Below are positions 34,040 to 42,202 of a stretch of 64,000 nt of DNA, piece after piece; position 1 is the stretch's first letter; the number at the start of each line of letters is the position of its first letter. Below the pieces are notes generated by a model. The model did not search any database. It was not told the DNA's origin and saw only the letters and a program-made list of their open reading frames with translations. A program made the position numbers and the translations under genes. Source of the stretch: Neomoorella stamsii (GTDB taxonomy: Bacteria > Bacillota > DSM-521 > Neomoorellales > Neomoorellaceae); the NCBI RefSeq assembly GCF_002995805.1, contig NZ_PVXL01000045.1, forward strand, positions 1-64,000. Direction: 5' to 3'.

Positions 34040-35752
34040 ATGTTGGCTCAGTACCAGGCCCTGTACCGGCAATGGCGGCCGCGCACCTTTACCGAGGTAG
34101 TGGGACAGGAACATATTACCCGCACCCTGCTCAATGCCCTGCGCAACCATCGCGTGGTCCACGCCTACCTTTTCTGCGGTCCCCGGGGCACCGGTAAAAC
34201 CAGTACCGCCAAAATCCTGGCCAAAGCCGTCAATTGCCAGTCGCCCCGGGAGGGAGAACCGTGCAATGAGTGTCCCAATTGCCGGCGCATCAATGCCGGT
34301 AACTCCCTGGATGTCCTGGAAATCGACGCTGCCTCCAACCGGGGCATCGATGAGATCCGTGAATTAATTGAAAAGATTCCCCTGGGGCCGGTAGAGGGCC
34401 GCTACAAGGTTTATATTATCGATGAAGTCCACATGCTGACGCCGGAGGCCTTTAATGCCCTGTTAAAAACCCTGGAAGAGCCGCCGGCCCATGCCGTCTT
34501 TATCCTGGCCACCACGGAGCCGCGCAAGGTTTTACCGACCATCCTTTCCCGCTGCCAGCGCTTTGACTTTCACCCCCTAACGGTAGCCGCCATCAGCGGG
34601 CGCCTGCAGGAGGTGGCGGCGGCCAATAAAGTCCAGATCGAGCCGGCGGGCTTAAGCCTTTTAGCCCGCAAGGCTGCCGGGGGCTTACGCGATGCTTTAA
34701 GCCTTTTGGACCAGATCCTGTCTACCGGCAACCAGGAGATCATTACTGCGGCGCAGGTAGCCGCTACCCTGGGTACGGCACGCCTGGATACCCTCCTAGC
34801 CATAACAGATGCCCTGGCAGACGGCGATGGGGCCGCCATGCTCCGCCTGGTAGATACGGCCCTGCAGTCGGGGGTGGAACCCCAGCGGCTGCTGGAGGAC
34901 CTGCTGGAGCATACCCGCAACCTCCTTCTTTTGCATATGGATCCCCGGGCGGGGGAATTTACCGGCCTCCTGCCGGAAGAAGTGGAACAGGTAGCGGCCC
35001 AGGCGCAGAAATTTACTCCCCGGCGCCTGCTGGACCTTATGGAACGGTTGCAGGAGGGTGGAGCAGCCCTGCGCTGGAACAACCAGCCCCGGGTCCTCAT
35101 GGAAATGACCTTGGCCGGATTCCTGGTCGATCCCGGCCCTTCCCTGGAGGACCTGGCCCGCCGGGTGGAGGAACTGGAAAAACGCCTGGCCGCCCTGGAC
35201 GGCAGCGGGTGTGTAAAAGGGCAACTGCCTGAAATAAAACCCGGGGAAACACCGGCGCGTCCCGGGCTCGCCGGCAGAGGCCAGCACGCTCCGGAGACGA
35301 CCGGCCAGAGAAAGGCGGAAGGCATGACTTTGCCTGGTAAAGGAGAAAGCCATGCTTCCAGGACCAGGCCTGCAGCCCGGCAACAGGAAGGAGTTACGCC
35401 TGCCGGCTCTCCTCCATTAGAATTATTTACTGTCCAGGAGCGCTGGCCGGAGGTCCTGGCAGCGGCCCGCCGGGAAAGCGTCCACCTCCAGGCTTATTTA
35501 CGGGCCGGGGAGCCGGCGGCTGTGACGGGGGACAGCCTGACCGTGGAAGTCAAAACGGATTTCCACCGCGGCATGCTGGAACAGCCCGCCAACCGGCAGA
35601 AGGTGGAAGCTGTCCTGGCCAGGGTATTCGGCCGGCCCCTCAAGCTCGTTATTACGGCGGGGAGGCCGCCTGTGGACGGGGCGAGCCAGGAAGAAGTATT
35701 AGATAAGCTGGTAGAATATTTCGGCCCCGACAAAGTGGAGATCAAGGATTAA
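34040..35752 (+). CDS. dnaX: DNA polymerase III subunits gamma/tau
   Basis: A 570-residue clamp-loader ATPase. N-terminal AAA+ part: QYQALYRQWRPRTFTEVVGQ, Walker A GPRGTGKTSTAK, the zinc cluster (Cys residues in EGEPCNECPNCRRI), Walker B VYIIDEVHML, and sensor SRC (LSRCQRF). Then a variable proline/glutamine-rich linker (about residues 400-460) and a C-terminal domain that contacts the polymerase. ATG 34040 is chosen with AAGAAGG upstream; TTG 34043 is possible. I saw no clear slippery site for a shorter gamma form. Confidence 0.96.
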   Translation: MLAQYQALYRQWRPRTFTEVVGQEHITRTLLNALRNHRVVHAYLFCGPRGTGKTSTAKILAKAVNCQSPREGEPCNECPNCRRINAGNSLDVLEIDAASNRGIDEIRELIEKIPLGPVEGRYKVYIIDEVHMLTPEAFNALLKTLEEPPAHAVFILATTEPRKVLPTILSRCQRFDFHPLTVAAISGRLQEVAAANKVQIEPAGLSLLARKAAGGLRDALSLLDQILSTGNQEIITAAQVAATLGTARLDTLLAITDALADGDGAAMLRLVDTALQSGVEPQRLLEDLLEHTRNLLLLHMDPRAGEFTGLLPEEVEQVAAQAQKFTPRRLLDLMERLQEGGAALRWNNQPRVLMEMTLAGFLVDPGPSLEDLARRVEELEKRLAALDGSGCVKGQLPEIKPGETPARPGLAGRGQHAPETTGQRKAEGMTLPGKGESHASRTRPAARQQEGVTPAGSPPLELFTVQERWPEVLAAARRESVHLQAYLRAGEPAAVTGDSLTVEVKTDFHRGMLEQPANRQKVEAVLARVFGRPLKLVITAGRPPVDGASQEEVLDKLVEYFGPDKVEIKD

Positions 35753-35772
35753 AAAGGAGGACGGTCAAGCCC

Positions 35773-36087
35773 GTGGGTATGAACAATATCAACAAGATGA
35801 TGAAGCAGATGCAAAAGATGCAGGCCCAGATCGCCAGGCTCCAGGATGAGCTGGGGGAAAAGACAGTTGAGGCAGCCGCCGGCGGCGGTGCCGTTGTGGT
35901 TACGGCCAACGGCCGCCAGGAAATTGTCGGTATTAAAATTGACCCGGCTGCCGTGGATCCTGAAGATGTGGAAATGCTCCAGGACCTGATCCTGGCAGCT
36001 GTCAACGAAGCCCTGCGCCAGTCCCAGGAAATGGCGGCCAGGGAAATGGGGAAAATTACCGGGAACATGCGGCTGCCGGGGTTTTAA
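35773..36087 (+). CDS. ybaB: YbaB/EbfC nucleoid-associated protein
   Basis: A 104-residue DNA-binding protein. The start is Met-rich (NNINKMMKQMQKMQAQIA, amphipathic helix), then GGGAVVVTANGRQEIVGIKI and a C-terminal helix with Met-rich tail. GTG 35773 is preferred because AGGAGG (35755-35760) is 12 bases away, versus 18 for the ATG at 35779. Sits between dnaX and recR as in most bacteria. Confidence 0.95.
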   Translation: MGMNNINKMMKQMQKMQAQIARLQDELGEKTVEAAAGGGAVVVTANGRQEIVGIKIDPAAVDPEDVEMLQDLILAAVNEALRQSQEMAAREMGKITGNMRLPGF

Positions 36088-36090
36088 AAA

Positions 36091-36690
36091 ATGAATTACC
36101 CGGAACCCCTGAACAAACTGATTGCGGCCCTGGGCAAACTGCCGGGAGTAGGGCCCAAAACAGCCCAGCGCCTGGCCTTCTATCTTCTCAACGCCCCGGC
36201 GGCAGAGGCGGAAAACCTGGCAGCAGCTATCCTGGAGGCCCGCCGGAAGACCCATTATTGCTCTGTATGCGGCAACCTCACCGACCGCGATCCTTGCCTC
36301 CTGTGCACCGATCCGGAAAGGGATCAGGGCATTATCTGCGTGGTGGAGGAGGCGCGGGACATTGTGGCCCTGGAAAAAACCCGCCAGTACCGGGGATTGT
36401 ACCATGTGTTGCAGGGGGCCATTTCACCCGTGGACGGGATAGGGCCGGACCAGCTCAGGGTTAAAGAGCTTTTAAGGCGCCTCCAGGGGGGGAAGATCAG
36501 GGAGGTAGTCCTGGCTACCAATGCCGATGTGGAAGGAGAGGCGACGGCCCTTTATCTCGCCAGGCTGTTAAAACCCCTGGCCGTAAGGGTGACCCGCCTG
36601 GCCTACGGCCTGCCCGTGGGGAGCGATCTGGAATACGCCGATGAAATTACCCTGGCCCGGGCCTTCAGCGGCCGCCACGAAATGGAATAA
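36091..36690 (+). CDS. recR: Recombination mediator RecR
   Basis: A 199-residue ring-forming recombination protein acting with RecF/RecO. It has the helix-hairpin-helix KLPGVGPKTAQRLAFYLL, the zinc finger CSVCGNLTDRDPCLLC (residues about 57-72), the Toprim domain (ICVVEEARDIVALEKT) and a C-terminal Walker-like tail (LAYGLPVGSDLEYADE). It begins three bases after the ybaB stop. Confidence 0.97.
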   Translation: MNYPEPLNKLIAALGKLPGVGPKTAQRLAFYLLNAPAAEAENLAAAILEARRKTHYCSVCGNLTDRDPCLLCTDPERDQGIICVVEEARDIVALEKTRQYRGLYHVLQGAISPVDGIGPDQLRVKELLRRLQGGKIREVVLATNADVEGEATALYLARLLKPLAVRVTRLAYGLPVGSDLEYADEITLARAFSGRHEME

Positions 36691-36756
36691 AAAGTAGGCA
36701 AGAAATTATTCCCAGCTGCATATTTTATAAGCAAATGGCAGTTGGGAGGTGGCCGC

Positions 36757-37023
36757 ATGCAGGAGTGGAGCCTGAACGCAGACCTGGAAGTGCTGGCCGA
36801 AGCTATCAGGGAGGCCCGGGCAGAATGGTGGGCGGCCCAGCGCTTTTTTGCCGAGGTAACGGAATCCGATCTGGTGGATCAGGCCATCTACCGTCTGGAG
36901 GCGGCAGAAAGGAAATATATGTACCTGTGGAAGCTGGCTCGTAACCGGCAACAAAAAGACGGCCTGCAAACGCAAGCCTGTGGCGGGGAAAGCGGGTTAA
37001 GGAGTGGTACCTGTGGGCAGTGA
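36757..37023 (+). CDS. yaaL: YaaL-like DUF2508 protein
   Basis: An 88-residue protein of unknown function: an N-terminal helix pair EVLAEAIREARAEWWAAQRF then VDQAIYRLEAAERKYMYLW, and a low-complexity tail. ATG 36757 after GGGAGGTGG. The similarity to DUF2508/YaaL and the place between recR and bofA support the name. The last ten bases overlap the bofA start. Confidence 0.85.
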   Translation: MQEWSLNADLEVLAEAIREARAEWWAAQRFFAEVTESDLVDQAIYRLEAAERKYMYLWKLARNRQQKDGLQTQACGGESGLRSGTCGQ

Positions 37024-37288
37024 TACCGTACAGCTTATACTGGCCGGTGTTTTCTTGTTATTTCTTGTTTATCTTATAGGCGGCCTTTTATTAAAACCCT
37101 TGAAGTTAGTTTTTAAGATTGTTGTTAACTCCTTGTTCGGGCTTCTCCTCCTCTGGGCCTTTAACTTTTTTGGCGCCTATTTTCATTTTTTTATCCCCCT
37201 GAACTGGCTCACTGTTTTAATCGCCGGTTTCCTGGGCCTGCCCGGGTTAATCCTACTGATTTTTTTGCGCCTGGTCCTGGGGACGTGA
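37013..37288 (+). CDS. bofA: BofA-type pro-sigma-K processing inhibitor
   Basis: A 91-residue membrane protein with two to three hydrophobic helices: LILAGVFLLFLVYLIGGLLL, a middle FKIVVNSLFGLLLLWAFNFF, and a C-terminal INWLTVLI-like segment (NWLTVLIAGFLGLPGLILLI) typical of BofA. In spore formers BofA restrains the SpoIVFB protease in the outer forespore membrane. GTG 37013 has AAGGAG eight bases upstream; GTG 37004 overlaps that site. Confidence 0.9.
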   Translation: MGSDTVQLILAGVFLLFLVYLIGGLLLKPLKLVFKIVVNSLFGLLLLWAFNFFGAYFHFFIPLNWLTVLIAGFLGLPGLILLIFLRLVLGT

Positions 37289-37319
37289 GGGTGGGAGGCA
37301 CCCGGGGTGGCCCGTAGCA

Positions 37320-37352
37320 CCGGCAGTCCGGTTAAAGCCGGGCTTTTTTATT
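37320..37352 (+). terminator. Probable terminator after bofA
   Basis: CCGGC (37320-37324) pairs with GCCGG (37337-37341) and is followed by GCTTTTTTATTTTTT. Short stem but a long T-rich tail. The 161-base gap between bofA and the next gene holds nothing else clear. Confidence 0.5.
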
Positions 37353-37449
37353 TTTTAGGCGGTCTTTCAAAGCGGGTGGCATGCCTTATTCGGAAGTATG
37401 CTATTCTTGCAGGAGCGCATACTAACCACCGGGGTGAAGAAAAGCGCGT

Positions 37450-38103
37450 ATCGTTGAGGCATACCTGGGGGAATACGGCAGCGGCAAGTCGGAGAACGCC
37501 GTTAACCGGGCTGTTTTTTTACGGGAACAGGGCCGGCAGGTAACCCTGGCCGACCTGGATACCGTGGAACCGTGCTATACTCTGCGCCCCCTGAAACTCA
37601 AGCTGGAAGCCATGGGGATCAAGGTGCTGGCCTGGGAGACGCGGCAGGTGACCGGCTGGGGTGAGGCCGGGACGGTCCTGCACCCGGCCGTCCGCTGGGC
37701 CCTGCACCGGGAAGGGGACGTGATCATCGATGCCGGCTATGGCACGGCCGGGGCCGGTATGTTGCATTTACTGGAAGGAGCGGGGACGGCTCCCGATCTC
37801 CGGGCCCTGGCTGTGATCAATACTGCCCGACCGGCGACGGCCACGGTTAAGGATATTATCGTTCACGTGCGCTCTTTAGGCCGGGTGGACGGCCTGCTCA
37901 ACAACACCCACCTGGGGGAAGAGACAACGGTAGACCTCATCCAAGCCGGGGCCAGGAAGGTAACTGCTGCGGCCCGGGAATTAAACCTCCCGGTAGTGGC
38001 CACGGCAGTAATGTTCGAACTGGTTCCATTAATCGGCGAGCGCGATATTTGTGGTAATCCTGTCCGGGCAATCAAACGCTACATGCCCCTGGCATTCTGG
38101 TAA
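37450..38103 (+). CDS. P-loop ATPase ahead of 2-oxoacid:ferredoxin oxidoreductase genes, with apparent ATC start
   Basis: Translation in this frame gives a full P-loop domain: IVEAYLGEYGSGKSENAV with Walker A, LADLDTVEPCYTLRP (Walker A' type Asp), DVIIDAGYGTAG (Walker B), and VINTARPATATVKDI. It resembles the MinD/CooC/CobQ-like ATPases. The nearest ATG/GTG/TTG in frame is GTG 37564, which would remove Walker A, and an in-frame TGA lies at 37435-37437. Only four codons (AGA AAA GCG CGT) separate that stop from ATC 37450, the position where homologs begin. GGGGTGA at 37431-37437 could be the binding site. So the gene uses ATC, or has a recent start or frame mutation. Role unknown; perhaps maturation of the downstream enzyme. 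Confidence 0.72.
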   Translation: MVEAYLGEYGSGKSENAVNRAVFLREQGRQVTLADLDTVEPCYTLRPLKLKLEAMGIKVLAWETRQVTGWGEAGTVLHPAVRWALHREGDVIIDAGYGTAGAGMLHLLEGAGTAPDLRALAVINTARPATATVKDIIVHVRSLGRVDGLLNNTHLGEETTVDLIQAGARKVTAAARELNLPVVATAVMFELVPLIGERDICGNPVRAIKRYMPLAFW

Positions 38104-38146
38104 GGGTACTTTCACAGGGGGATTTGCGCAGGAACGGGGTGTATTT

Positions 38147-39238
38147 ATGGCAACCAGGCCTGTTACGGGCGAGCAGCGGGCCTTCATGACCGGCAACGAG
38201 GTGGTGGCCTGGGCGGCCCTGGCCGCCGGGGCCGACATCATGTACGGCTACCCCATTACGCCGCAGAATGAAATTATGCACTACTGGACCCGGATGGCGC
38301 CCAAATATGAACGGGGTTTTCTCCAGACGGAAGATGAAATCTCGGCCGGTTTTGCTACTGTCGGGGGTGTCCTGGCAGGGAAGCGGGCCTTTACGGCTAC
38401 GGCCGGGCCGGGCAACGTCCTGATGCAGGAAGCCATGGCTATGGCCGAGATGATGCGCCTGCCGACGGTCGTGGTGGTAACCCAGCGCGGCGGTCCTTCG
38501 ACGGCCACGGTCATCTATTCCCAGCAGGAGCTTAATCTGACCTGTTTCGGCGGCAATGGCGAAGGCTTGAGGATTGTTTATTCCCCGTCTTCCCATGATG
38601 AGCTGTTTCTTTATACCATTAAAGCCTTTAACAGCGCCTGGAAATACCGTTTCCCCACCTTTGTCCTGGGGGACGGGTATCAATCCAAAATGCGGGAACC
38701 GGTAACCATCTTCGACCCTGAAGCCCGGGGCATTACCATGGAACCGTGCCGCCCCATGGTAGGCCTGCCGGGCCTGCCGGGGGAAGAACGCGACCCGGCC
38801 CACCTGCGCAATACCTATAACCTGGAAGATGAGCTTTACGAGGTCCTCACGGCGGCCATTAAAGAATATGAAGCCCTCTCTCCCCGGGTAGTCGAATGGG
38901 ACACCTACGCCGTCGATGACGCCGAGTTGCTTATTATTGCCCACGGGGTCGTGGCCCGGGCCGCCCGGGCGGCCGCGGTTTCCCTGCGGGAAAGAGGTTT
39001 CAAGGCCGGCTATTTCCGGCCCGTGACCTTACGGCCCTTCCCGGCGGAAACCTTAAGGCCCCTGGCAGCCCGGGCCCGCAACCTCCTGGTAGTGGAGTCG
39101 GCCTACGGCCAGCTAAAACGGCAGGTCCAGGCCAGCCTTTACGGCCTGGAGACGCCGGTCTCCGGCTACCTGCGCCCAGGAATGGGGATTACGCCGGAAG
39201 AAATAGTGGAGTTTATCCATGCGAAGGAGCTGATCTAA
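38147..39238 (+). CDS. 2-oxoacid:ferredoxin oxidoreductase, alpha subunit
   Basis: A 363-residue subunit carrying the pyrimidine-binding and transketolase-C-like domains: FMTGNEVVAWAALAAGADIM, GYPITPQNEIMHYWT, and TAGPGNVLMQEAMAMAEMM. ATG 38147 follows GGAACGGGG. It belongs to the KorA/VorB branch of ferredoxin-dependent 2-oxoacid oxidoreductases, making acyl-CoA, CO2 and reduced ferredoxin. Substrate may be 2-oxoglutarate or branched-chain oxoacids. The stop overlaps the next start by one base. Confidence 0.92.
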   Translation: MATRPVTGEQRAFMTGNEVVAWAALAAGADIMYGYPITPQNEIMHYWTRMAPKYERGFLQTEDEISAGFATVGGVLAGKRAFTATAGPGNVLMQEAMAMAEMMRLPTVVVVTQRGGPSTATVIYSQQELNLTCFGGNGEGLRIVYSPSSHDELFLYTIKAFNSAWKYRFPTFVLGDGYQSKMREPVTIFDPEARGITMEPCRPMVGLPGLPGEERDPAHLRNTYNLEDELYEVLTAAIKEYEALSPRVVEWDTYAVDDAELLIIAHGVVARAARAAAVSLRERGFKAGYFRPVTLRPFPAETLRPLAARARNLLVVESAYGQLKRQVQASLYGLETPVSGYLRPGMGITPEEIVEFIHAKELI

Positions 39239-40032
39239 TGGCCATCGCCGCCCAACCGCAAATGCCCCGGGTCTGGCGGGCGGAGACCAAGCCCCACAAG
39301 TTTTGCCCCGGCTGCGGCCACGGTATAGTCCTCAAAGCCCTGGGGGAGGCTGTCGACGCCCTGGACATCCAGGAACGGACCATCTTTGGTTGCGACATCG
39401 GCTGCTCCCTGCTTTCCTGGGACTTTTTCAACCTGGACACCGTCCAGACCCACCACGGCCGTACCACGCCGGTGCTGGTGGGGATCAAGCGGGCGCGACC
39501 GGAACTGGTGGTCGTTTCCTACATGGGCGACGGCGGCGCCTACGCCATCGGCGCCCAGCACCTGGTCAGCAGCGCCAGCCGCAACGACCTGGTGACGATT
39601 ATCGTGGTTAACAATACCGTCTACGCCATGACCGGCGGCCAGATGGCCCCGACCACCCTGCCGGGACAAAAGACGGAAACGACCCCCTATGGCCGCGACG
39701 CCAGGCTCACCGGCCGGCCCATCCTGGGCCCGGAACTGGTGGCGGCCATTGCCCCGCCGGGAGCTTACGTCGCCCGGGGGAGCATAGCCAATATCGTCCA
39801 GCTGAAAAACTTTATTCAGAAAGGCCTGCAGAACCAGCTGGAAGGCCGGGGTATCGCCTTTATCGAGGCCCTGTCGTCCTGCCCCACCAACTGGCACACC
39901 AATGCTGCCGCGACCTGGCGTTTTGTGGAAAAAGAAATGACCGCCTATTTCCCTGTCGGGGAGCTGAGGACACCGGAAGAGGGACCGGTCGGCCGGCTCC
40001 AGGAGGTGCCAGCCCGTGGATTTCAATCTTAA
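39238..40032 (+). CDS. 2-oxoacid:ferredoxin oxidoreductase, beta (TPP-binding) subunit
   Basis: A 264-residue subunit with FCPGCGHGIVLKALGEA at the start, CDIGCSLLSWDFF, and the thiamine diphosphate/Mg motif GDGGAYAIGAQHLVSSASRN ending in NNTVYAMTGGQ. These are KorB features. Only part of the usual cysteines is present, consistent with the type whose Fe-S clusters lie mainly on the delta subunit. Overlaps the gamma gene by 17 bases. Confidence 0.93.
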   Translation: MAIAAQPQMPRVWRAETKPHKFCPGCGHGIVLKALGEAVDALDIQERTIFGCDIGCSLLSWDFFNLDTVQTHHGRTTPVLVGIKRARPELVVVSYMGDGGAYAIGAQHLVSSASRNDLVTIIVVNNTVYAMTGGQMAPTTLPGQKTETTPYGRDARLTGRPILGPELVAAIAPPGAYVARGSIANIVQLKNFIQKGLQNQLEGRGIAFIEALSSCPTNWHTNAAATWRFVEKEMTAYFPVGELRTPEEGPVGRLQEVPARGFQS

Positions 40033-40582
40033 AATCGCCCTGGCCGGGGAAGGAGGGCAGGGGGTACAGTCGGTGGCCGAGATTATTACCGAGGCGGCCT
40101 ATCAGGCCGGCTTCCAGGCCCTTTATATCCCCAATTTTGGCGTCGAACAGCGGGGCGGCGTTTCGGTGGCCTTTGTCCAGATAAGCAGGGAACCAGTGAG
40201 CGCGCCTAAATTTACTACCGGTGATATTGTGGTAGCTTTGAGCCACCGGGCCGTAGAGAGGGTACGGCAGTATGTAGGCGACAAGACTTTACTGGTTTAT
40301 GAGGCCGGCCTGGAAGACGACGTGCGGCAGGTTTACGGGAAAAGGCAGAGACGCCTGGCCGTCCCGGCCCTGGCTATAGCCCAGGAGGAAATGCACCCCC
40401 GGGTCTTTAACGTCATCATCTTGGGAGTACTGGTGGGCGTAACGGGCTTTTTAGAGCGCCGGGATGTAGAACAGGCCCTGGAACGCCAGTTTGGCCATAA
40501 GTTTGCCCAAGACCCGGGCCTCAGGGAATTAAACTACCGCGCCCTGGAGCGGGGGTACGAAATAGGGAGAGAGAACTTATGA
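40016..40582 (+). CDS. 2-oxoacid:ferredoxin oxidoreductase, gamma subunit
   Basis: A 188-residue subunit: NLKIALAGEGGQGVQSVAEI at the start, then YIPNFGVEQRGGVSVAFVQI, the standard gamma (KorC/PorG) motifs near CoA binding. GTG 40016 follows AGGAGGTG at 40001-40008, within the end of the beta gene. Overlaps the delta start. Confidence 0.92.
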   Translation: MDFNLKIALAGEGGQGVQSVAEIITEAAYQAGFQALYIPNFGVEQRGGVSVAFVQISREPVSAPKFTTGDIVVALSHRAVERVRQYVGDKTLLVYEAGLEDDVRQVYGKRQRRLAVPALAIAQEEMHPRVFNVIILGVLVGVTGFLERRDVEQALERQFGHKFAQDPGLRELNYRALERGYEIGRENL

Positions 40583-40872
40583 GCGTCACTTTCAAAGCCA
40601 TTACCACCGAGAATGGCAAAGGGATCTTCCATCTGTTCCCGGCCCTGTGCAAGGGCTGCGGCCTCTGCATCGAGAAGTGTCCTGTAGACACCATCGGCTG
40701 GGCTAAACAACTGGGGGCCTTCGGCACCCCGGTGGTAGAGCCGGGTCACGGGAAACCCTGCATTGCTTGTAAGAAATGTCAACTGGTATGCCCCGATGCC
40801 GCCATCTGGATCGAAAGGCGCGACGGCAAGGGCCGGTCTGATAGCCTGACGGCTGCTCCGGAAAAGCATTGA
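40579..40872 (+). CDS. 2-oxoacid:ferredoxin oxidoreductase, delta (2x 4Fe-4S) subunit
   Basis: A 97-residue ferredoxin-like subunit with CKGCGLCIEKCPVDTIGW and CIACKKCQLVCPDAAIWI, two 4Fe-4S motifs that pass electrons from the TPP site to ferredoxin. ATG 40579 overlaps the gamma stop (ATGA). Completes a four-gene set in the order alpha, beta, gamma, delta. Confidence 0.93.
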   Translation: MSVTFKAITTENGKGIFHLFPALCKGCGLCIEKCPVDTIGWAKQLGAFGTPVVEPGHGKPCIACKKCQLVCPDAAIWIERRDGKGRSDSLTAAPEKH

Positions 40873-40968
40873 CAGGGATGGCGGTATGAGGATATATTAA
40901 ATATAGAAGGAAAATTTAAACCCCCATTCTGCCTGCCGGGATGGGAAAATATGGGAGGGGAGATGTTT

Positions 40969-41892
40969 TTGCGTATTATCTTTATTGGCCAGGCGCCCTT
41001 TGGTAGAGACTGCCTGCAGGCCCTCCTTGACCAGGGGGAAGAGATTGCCGGCGTCCTCACCGTACCGGACCGGCCGGGGCAAAAGGGACCAAATCCGGTG
41101 AAAGAGCTGGCAGTGGGGAGCGGTTTGCCCCTGTTGCAGCCGGCGCGTTTGAAGGACCCAGAAGTCTTGACGTGGGTTAAAAACCTCCGGCCCGACCTGC
41201 TGGTACTGGCCTTCGTAACCGATATTGTCCCCCGGGCTATGATTGACATGGCTACCTGCGGTGGCATTAATTATCACCCTTCATTACTACCTAAATACCG
41301 CGGCGGCAGTGCCATGAACTGGGCCATTATCAATGGCGAAACGGAAACGGGCGTTACCATCCATCAGATTGATGCCGGTATTGATACGGGTCCCATTATC
41401 CTACAGCAGAAAGTGGCCATTGACCCTGATGATACGGTAAAATCATTATACTTTGAGAAACTCTACCCCCTGGGCGTGCAAATGGTTGCCGAAGCCGTCC
41501 GCTTAATCCGGGAGGGGAAGGCTAGCCCGGTGCCCCAAGATGAAACGCAAGCTTCTTTCCAGCCAGTAATTAAGGAAGCAGATGTGAGAATTGACTGGCG
41601 GCAAAACGCCCAGAAGATTTATAACCTTATCCGCGGTTCCAACCCTAACCCGGGGGCCTGGACTACCTTCCGGGGGGAAAAGCTAAAGATCTGGGAGGCC
41701 AGGCCCTGCCAAGCTCAAGGTGACCCGGGTACAATAATTGAAATCCCCGGGGAGGAAGGCTTTGTTATCGCTACAGGGGAGGGGGCAATTCTGGCCCGCC
41801 GGGTACAGTACGGTAGCTCCCCTGACAAGATACTTGCTGGCCAGTTTATAACTGCCGCTGCTATCCAGCCAGGTGAACAGGTGGGAATTTAA
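40969..41892 (+). CDS. Formyltransferase family protein (Fmt-like)
   Basis: A 307-residue protein with an N-terminal formyltransferase domain, including the catalytic NYHPSLLPKYRGGSAMNWA (Asn-x-His) and IHQIDAGIDTGPIILQQ (Asp), and a C-terminal Fmt-C-like domain (IRGSNPNPGAWTTFRGEKL). TTG 40969 is chosen: GAGGGGAG ends six bases earlier, whereas ATG 40963 touches it. It could be a methionyl-tRNA formyltransferase paralog or a 10-formyl-THF-dependent sugar or cofactor enzyme; in an acetogen formyl-THF is abundant. It stands apart from def, priA or other fmt partners. Confidence 0.85.
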   Translation: MRIIFIGQAPFGRDCLQALLDQGEEIAGVLTVPDRPGQKGPNPVKELAVGSGLPLLQPARLKDPEVLTWVKNLRPDLLVLAFVTDIVPRAMIDMATCGGINYHPSLLPKYRGGSAMNWAIINGETETGVTIHQIDAGIDTGPIILQQKVAIDPDDTVKSLYFEKLYPLGVQMVAEAVRLIREGKASPVPQDETQASFQPVIKEADVRIDWRQNAQKIYNLIRGSNPNPGAWTTFRGEKLKIWEARPCQAQGDPGTIIEIPGEEGFVIATGEGAILARRVQYGSSPDKILAGQFITAAAIQPGEQVGI

Positions 41893-41900
41893 CAATATTT

Positions 41901-42042
41901 CCTGTCTGCTGGTTAGACCATAAGACAGGCAGCTAATGAATGAAAATGGGAGAAAAGGCTTTATACAAGGGTTTTTCTTGTCTGCCTGAAGGACATTATA
42001 AGCCAGACAATTCTTGACACCTGTCCAAAGTTACTGTTAGAT
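41901..42042 (+). promoter_or_regulatory. Operator-like repeats and promoter before the glycolate oxidase operon
   Basis: Four copies of a TGTCTG/CAGACA word occur as two inverted repeats: CCTGTCT...AGACAGG (41901-41907 and 41923-41929, with inner GGT/ACC pairing) and TTGTCTG...CAGACAA (41978-41984 and 42004-42010). Directly after comes TTGACA (42014-42019), 17 bases, TTAGAT (42037-42042). The repeats are well placed for a GntR- or LysR-type regulator, none of which is encoded next to it. The rest of the 310-base gap shows nothing I can name. Confidence 0.5.
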
Positions 42043-42202
42043 TTAAATTAATGAATATTATACCTTTGTTATATTAGTAACAAAATAGACGGGGCTGGTG
42101 CTAACGAAAATATACTTTTTAACCTGGTCGCACCGCTGCAGAGTGGTGTTTAGATAGAGAGTCTGGCCATGATTTTAATGGGGAAGGGAGAGGGGTTTAA
42201 TA

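Noticed and set aside
34040-35752. Programmed frameshift in dnaX for a gamma form
   Set aside because: I looked for an A-rich slippery heptamer with a following stem in the linker region and found only short A runs such as GGAAAAACGC, without a convincing partner structure.
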